In this document: positions 60,642-64,000 of the stretch, piece by piece
Layout of the letters: each line of letters starts with the position of its first letter
Position numbering within the stretch: the first letter of the stretch is position 1
NCBI GenBank assembly: GCA_040755195.1
Contig: JBFMBL010000008.1
Span: 16,050-80,049, forward strand
DNA length: 64,000 nucleotides
From: SURF-55 sp040755195
GTDB lineage: Bacteria; Bacillota; Desulfotomaculia; Desulfotomaculales; Ammonificaceae
Reading direction: 5' to 3'
Translations under genes and position numbers: made by a program
The notes under the pieces: model-generated
The model's input: only the letters and a program-made list of their open reading frames with translations
Databases searched by the model: none
Told to the model about the DNA's origin: nothing

Positions 60642-61703
60642 TTAGAGTTCATTGACAATTTCCCGCGCCATGTCCTGCAGGCGCACCACCTTATCCACAG
60701 CCCCAACCTCAATCGCCGCTTTGGGCATTCCGAATACTATACAGGTTTCCTCCGCCTCCGCAATGGTCCGGCCTTGATGTTTCTTGATTTCTTTCATTCC
60801 AAGGGCTCCGTCCTTCCCCATTCCGGTAAGCAAAACCCCTAAAACCTTCTGGCCGCAAACCCGTGCGGCTGAGGTCATAACCCCGTCCACCGAAGGATGG
60901 AAAACCCCCGGGTGCAACCGCTCCTCACGGGGAATCAGGTTGATCGTCAATTGACCGGGCCGGCCGCGAAACAAAAGGTCAGCCCCCGCCGGTGCGATAA
61001 GCACCTGGCCGGGGAAAACCGGGTCGCCGTCAACCGCATGTTTTACCGTAATCGCCGAGCGTTTACTCAGGTATTCGGCAAGGCTGGAGGTAAAACCGGC
61101 GGGAATGTGCTGCACAACCACTATTCCTGCAGGAAGATCCGGCGGCAGTTCGGGTACGATGGTCTGTAACGCCGCCGGGCCGCCGGTTGAACAACCGATA
61201 ACCACCAACTCCCGCCGCGGCCCGGTTGAGGAGAAGCTCTCGCGGATAGTCCTTGAGGTTGCTTCCAAGCCATGTTTGTTTCCAACCTTCGTAACTATTC
61301 TTTTCATGGAAACGGTGGCGGCTGTTTTTACCTTTGCCGCTAACTCCTCAACCACCGTGGTCAGCCTGATGTTTTCTTCCGGCTTGGGGATAAAATCCAC
61401 CGCACCCAGAGATAGTGCCTCCAATGCCGCCTGGCTTCCCATTCGAGTATGGGCGCTCAGCATTACCACCGGTACAGGCTGCGATTTCATCATCCTCTTT
61501 AAAGCATCCAGTCCGTCAAGCACCGGCATTTCTACGTCGAGGACCACGACGTCCGGCCGAAGCTCCGGAAGCCGGTCCAGTGCTTCCTGGCCGTTCGCCG
61601 CCGTTCCAACCACCTCTATGTCGGGATCCTGGCACAGCATCCGGCCGACAACCCGGCGAACAGTCGCCGAATCGTCAACCATCATGACCTTAACAGGCGG
61701 CAT
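60642..61703 (-). CDS. cheB: CheB, chemoreceptor methylesterase
   Basis: CheB removes methyl groups from chemoreceptors after phosphorylation by CheA. The 353-residue protein has an N-terminal receiver (acidic D10/D11, phosphorylated D56 in VVVLDVEMPVLDG) and a C-terminal esterase with the catalytic Ser/His/Asp regions VIGCSTGGPAALQ, VVVQHIPAGFTSSLAEYL and VLLTGMGKDGALGMKEI. It overlaps the end of cheA by 14 bases. No cheR, cheW, cheC, cheD or cheY gene is in the window. Confidence 0.96.
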   Translation of the reverse strand: MPPVKVMMVDDSATVRRVVGRMLCQDPDIEVVGTAANGQEALDRLPELRPDVVVLDVEMPVLDGLDALKRMMKSQPVPVVMLSAHTRMGSQAALEALSLGAVDFIPKPEENIRLTTVVEELAAKVKTAATVSMKRIVTKVGNKHGLEATSRTIRESFSSTGPRRELVVIGCSTGGPAALQTIVPELPPDLPAGIVVVQHIPAGFTSSLAEYLSKRSAITVKHAVDGDPVFPGQVLIAPAGADLLFRGRPGQLTINLIPREERLHPGVFHPSVDGVMTSAARVCGQKVLGVLLTGMGKDGALGMKEIKKHQGRTIAEAEETCIVFGMPKAAIEVGAVDKVVRLQDMAREIVNEL

Positions 61704-63798
61704 ATGCCGCCTCCGTTATGGCACCGCCTTGTGTGATTTCCTGGATCAGACTCCTGACGTCTACAATCAATGCCACCTTGCCGTCACCTAAAATCGTAGC
61801 CCCCGAAACACATGGGATTTGCCCCAGGTAGCAGCCGAGTGATTTTATCACAATCTCCCGCTCTCCCAAAAGACTTGTCACCACTACGCCCAATCGCTGA
61901 CTACCGGAGCCTACGATTACTACAAACATCCTTGCCGTGTCCACCTCCGGGAGGCCCAGAATCCTGGCCAGAGAAACGAGCGGCAGTACCTGTCCCCGTA
62001 CAACGGTCACTTCTGAATCCCCGATCCTCCGCACCTCATCCTTGGACACGTAAATCGTTTCCATAACATTTGCCAGGGGAAAAGCATAAATCTGTTCGCT
62101 CACGGAGACCATTAAGGCACGAATAATGGCGAGTGTAAGCGGCAGTTTTATGGTGAACTTCGTTCCCTGTCCCAAGACCGTGGACAACTCAACCTGGCCG
62201 TTTATCTGTTCGATCTGACCGCGTACCACATCCATTCCCACACCGCGGCCGGAAAGGTCAGTGACCTGCCTGGCCATTGAAAAACCCGGCAAGAATATGA
62301 AGTTCAGGACCTCCTGGTTCGAAAGCCGTTCAGCAGCTTCCGGATTCACAAGTCCTCGTTCCACGGCTTTATCCCGGATTCTTTTCACATCTATTCCCCG
62401 CCCGTCATCTTCAACAATGATAATAATATTGCCCTCCTGGTGAAAAGCCTTCAGCCTGATGGTGCCTGTACGCGGCTTCCCTGCCGCAACGCGGTCCTGC
62501 GGCGGTTCAATGCCGTGGTCGACGGCGTTTCTCAGAAGGTGAATCAGCGGATCCCCGATGATCTCAAGCACATTGCGGTCAAGTTCTGTTTCTTTGCCTT
62601 CAACAATAAAATCGATTTCTTTATCCAACTTGTGCGCCAGGTCACGTACCATCCGCGGAAAGCGGTTAATCACCTGGGCGATGGGCAGCATTCTGGCCTT
62701 CAGGATTTGTTCCTGAAGGTCGTTTGTCAGCTGGCCGAGGTGGTTGGAAATATCCTTTAAAACTTCCGTCAGATCACTTGAGTCGTAACGGTTTTCGAAC
62801 ACCTCGGCAAACCGGTCAAGCCGGGTACGGTCGATCACCAGCTCCCCGACCAGGTTCATAAGACTATCAAGCTTCTGCACGTCGATCCTTACTGTCTTCA
62901 CCTGTTTGTGGGTTTCTTCAACTCTGTTGGTTACAGAAATGCTTTGCTTTTTGAACTCCTCCCTTCCGTCCTGCGCTTCGTGCGGGATTTCGCCCGGCGC
63001 GCCGTCCTGGGGCGATGCCGCTGCAAGCATAATGGGATCCACTACGGCGTCGATAACCTCGGAGATGGTGAGCACCAGTTGTTTTATACGGTCAGCGCCC
63101 TCCCGGCTCAGAAGCACGAGCTCAAGAGTGGTATCGTATTCCCCTTCCTGGATTTCTTCAGCCGGTGGTACCGATTTGATAATCTCCCCATGTTCTTGAA
63201 GGGTTCGAAAGATCAGAAAAGCGCGGACAAATTTCATCTGGCACCTGGGCTCAACCGTAACGTAGACGCTGTATGCATTGAAACCCCGGGTACTGGCCGC
63301 CCGGATAACCTCTTCCTCCGCCTCTGTAAGCTCCAATACGTCTCCGTCTACCGGCAAAGTTCCGGAATCCAGGACAGGGGTGGAATCAGCGGTTCCCTTG
63401 TTTTCATCCTTTACAATTTCATCATCCACCAAAAGCCGTTGGATCTTCTTTATTACCTGTTCGATATCGGCCGGTTTTCCCTGCCCGGTGATTTCATCCC
63501 TCAGTGATTTAAGAGCATCCAGGGCTTCCAAAAGAACATCGATCATCTCGCCCGAAATCTTAAGCCGCCCCTGGCGCAACCGGTCAAAAAGGTTTTCCAT
63601 CTCATGCGTCAACCGGGACATCCCGTCGTAACCCATAATGGCGGAAGAGCCTTTAACGGTGTGAGCCGCCCGGAATATCTCCTGTAAGACCTGTTGGTTT
63701 TCGCCTTCTCTCTCCAAAAGAAGGAAGTTGTCATTCAGGATCTGTATTTTCTCCTCAAGCTCATCCATAAAGACGCTTATTTCCGCGTCCGAGAACAT
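61690..63798 (-). CDS. cheA: CheA, chemotaxis histidine kinase
   Basis: CheA autophosphorylates in response to chemoreceptors and passes the phosphate to CheY and CheB. Domains of the 702-residue protein are the Hpt domain with H46 in AAHTVKGSSAIMGYDG; a linker/P2 region around 165-260; the dimerisation domain (VQKLDSLMNLVGELVIDRTR); an ATPase with the N box LIHLLRNAVDHGIEPP and the G boxes EDDGRGID and GRGVGMDVV; and a C-terminal CheW domain. All key residues are kept. GGAGGGCGGGGGAG precedes ATG 63798. Confidence 0.97.
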   Translation of the reverse strand: MFSDAEISVFMDELEEKIQILNDNFLLLEREGENQQVLQEIFRAAHTVKGSSAIMGYDGMSRLTHEMENLFDRLRQGRLKISGEMIDVLLEALDALKSLRDEITGQGKPADIEQVIKKIQRLLVDDEIVKDENKGTADSTPVLDSGTLPVDGDVLELTEAEEEVIRAASTRGFNAYSVYVTVEPRCQMKFVRAFLIFRTLQEHGEIIKSVPPAEEIQEGEYDTTLELVLLSREGADRIKQLVLTISEVIDAVVDPIMLAAASPQDGAPGEIPHEAQDGREEFKKQSISVTNRVEETHKQVKTVRIDVQKLDSLMNLVGELVIDRTRLDRFAEVFENRYDSSDLTEVLKDISNHLGQLTNDLQEQILKARMLPIAQVINRFPRMVRDLAHKLDKEIDFIVEGKETELDRNVLEIIGDPLIHLLRNAVDHGIEPPQDRVAAGKPRTGTIRLKAFHQEGNIIIIVEDDGRGIDVKRIRDKAVERGLVNPEAAERLSNQEVLNFIFLPGFSMARQVTDLSGRGVGMDVVRGQIEQINGQVELSTVLGQGTKFTIKLPLTLAIIRALMVSVSEQIYAFPLANVMETIYVSKDEVRRIGDSEVTVVRGQVLPLVSLARILGLPEVDTARMFVVIVGSGSQRLGVVVTSLLGEREIVIKSLGCYLGQIPCVSGATILGDGKVALIVDVRSLIQEITQGGAITEAAYAAC

Positions 63799-63838
63799 CT
63801 CCCCCGCCCTCCTTTAAAATAGGCGTTCTTTCGTAGGG

Positions 63839-63998
63839 CGCGTCGATAAGCTGCGTATAGCTTTGTCAGCCTGTCAGGGCCGGGTCCTCACCCAGCACTC
63901 AGCCTTTAAGTAGTAATCATCTGCACTTTTACAGGTAGAACTGAGTGCTGGGCTCCGGCCCGTCCCTAACAGGCTTTCGTGCTCTACTTGCTTCTCCC
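63839..63998. repeat. Dispersed hairpin repeat, copy 2
   Basis: Upstream of cheA lies a second copy of the element at 25721. The left arm (GATAAGCTGCGTATAGCT, then GGCCGGGTCCTCAC at 63878-63891) and right arm (GCTCCGGCCCGTCC at 63952-63965, then TGCTCTACTTGCTTCTC) match copy 1, but the core is different and longer: CCCAGCACTCAG and CTGAGTGCTGGG form a perfect 12-bp stem around a 37-bp loop. No gene was found at 63799-64000. Confidence 0.85.
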
Positions 63999-64000
63999 CG

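Overview
The window looks like the chromosome of a motile, Gram-positive member of the Clostridia, most likely a Peptococcaceae / Desulfotomaculum-Pelotomaculum type. The reasons are a Bacillus/Clostridium-style fla operon order (flgBC-fliEFGHIJK), strong GGAGG ribosome sites with many GTG and TTG starts, a protein with S-layer homology domains and one with copper-amine-oxidase-type domains. No rRNA or tRNA gene was seen, so the placement is inference.

Layout. (1) 1-16982, minus strand: the flagellar basal body / export operon, running flgB, flgC, fliE, F, G, H, I, J, K, flgD, a TIGR02530-type gene, flgE, fliL, fliN, O, P, Q, R, flhB and flhA (cut by the left edge), behind a likely housekeeping promoter near 17050-17078. 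fliM is not in the operon. (2) 17274-21399: a mixed stretch with a secreted Cu-amine-oxidase-domain protein, a PseC-like aminotransferase that has lost its catalytic lysine, a small zinc-ribbon membrane protein and an SLH-domain protein. (3) 21681-48303, minus strand: a very long glycan cluster. Its upstream part (legB, C, H, G, I, ptmE, legF) is a complete CMP-legionaminic acid pathway of the GDP-linked type. Its downstream part is an unusual sugar factory: TPR glycosyltransferase, split transketolase, two radical SAM enzymes, a domain-swapped HldE-like kinase/nucleotidyltransferase, a lone ThDP E1 alpha/beta pair with a dehydrogenase, GmhA, and a GmhB-kinase fusion. (4) 48586-56570, plus strand: a sigma-28 promoter, three tandem flagellin genes (two preceded by a shared structured leader), a small unknown gene, maf (flagellin nonulosonate transferase), flaG, fliD, fliS and fliT. 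(5) 56590-63798, minus strand: flgL, flgK, flgN, an unknown gene, flgM, cheB and cheA.

How it fits together. The leg genes make CMP-legionaminic acid, Maf can load it on the flagellins next door, and the remaining cluster probably makes a second, heptose-derived and heavily modified sugar. FlgM holds sigma-28 until the hook is finished, and then the flagellin promoter fires.

Non-coding structure is unusually rich. Arrays of 7-bp repeats fill many gaps, even inside the flagellar operon. There is a palindromic MITE-like insertion between fliO and fliP, a two-copy dispersed repeat with a variable hairpin core (25721 and 63839), and the flagellin leader element.
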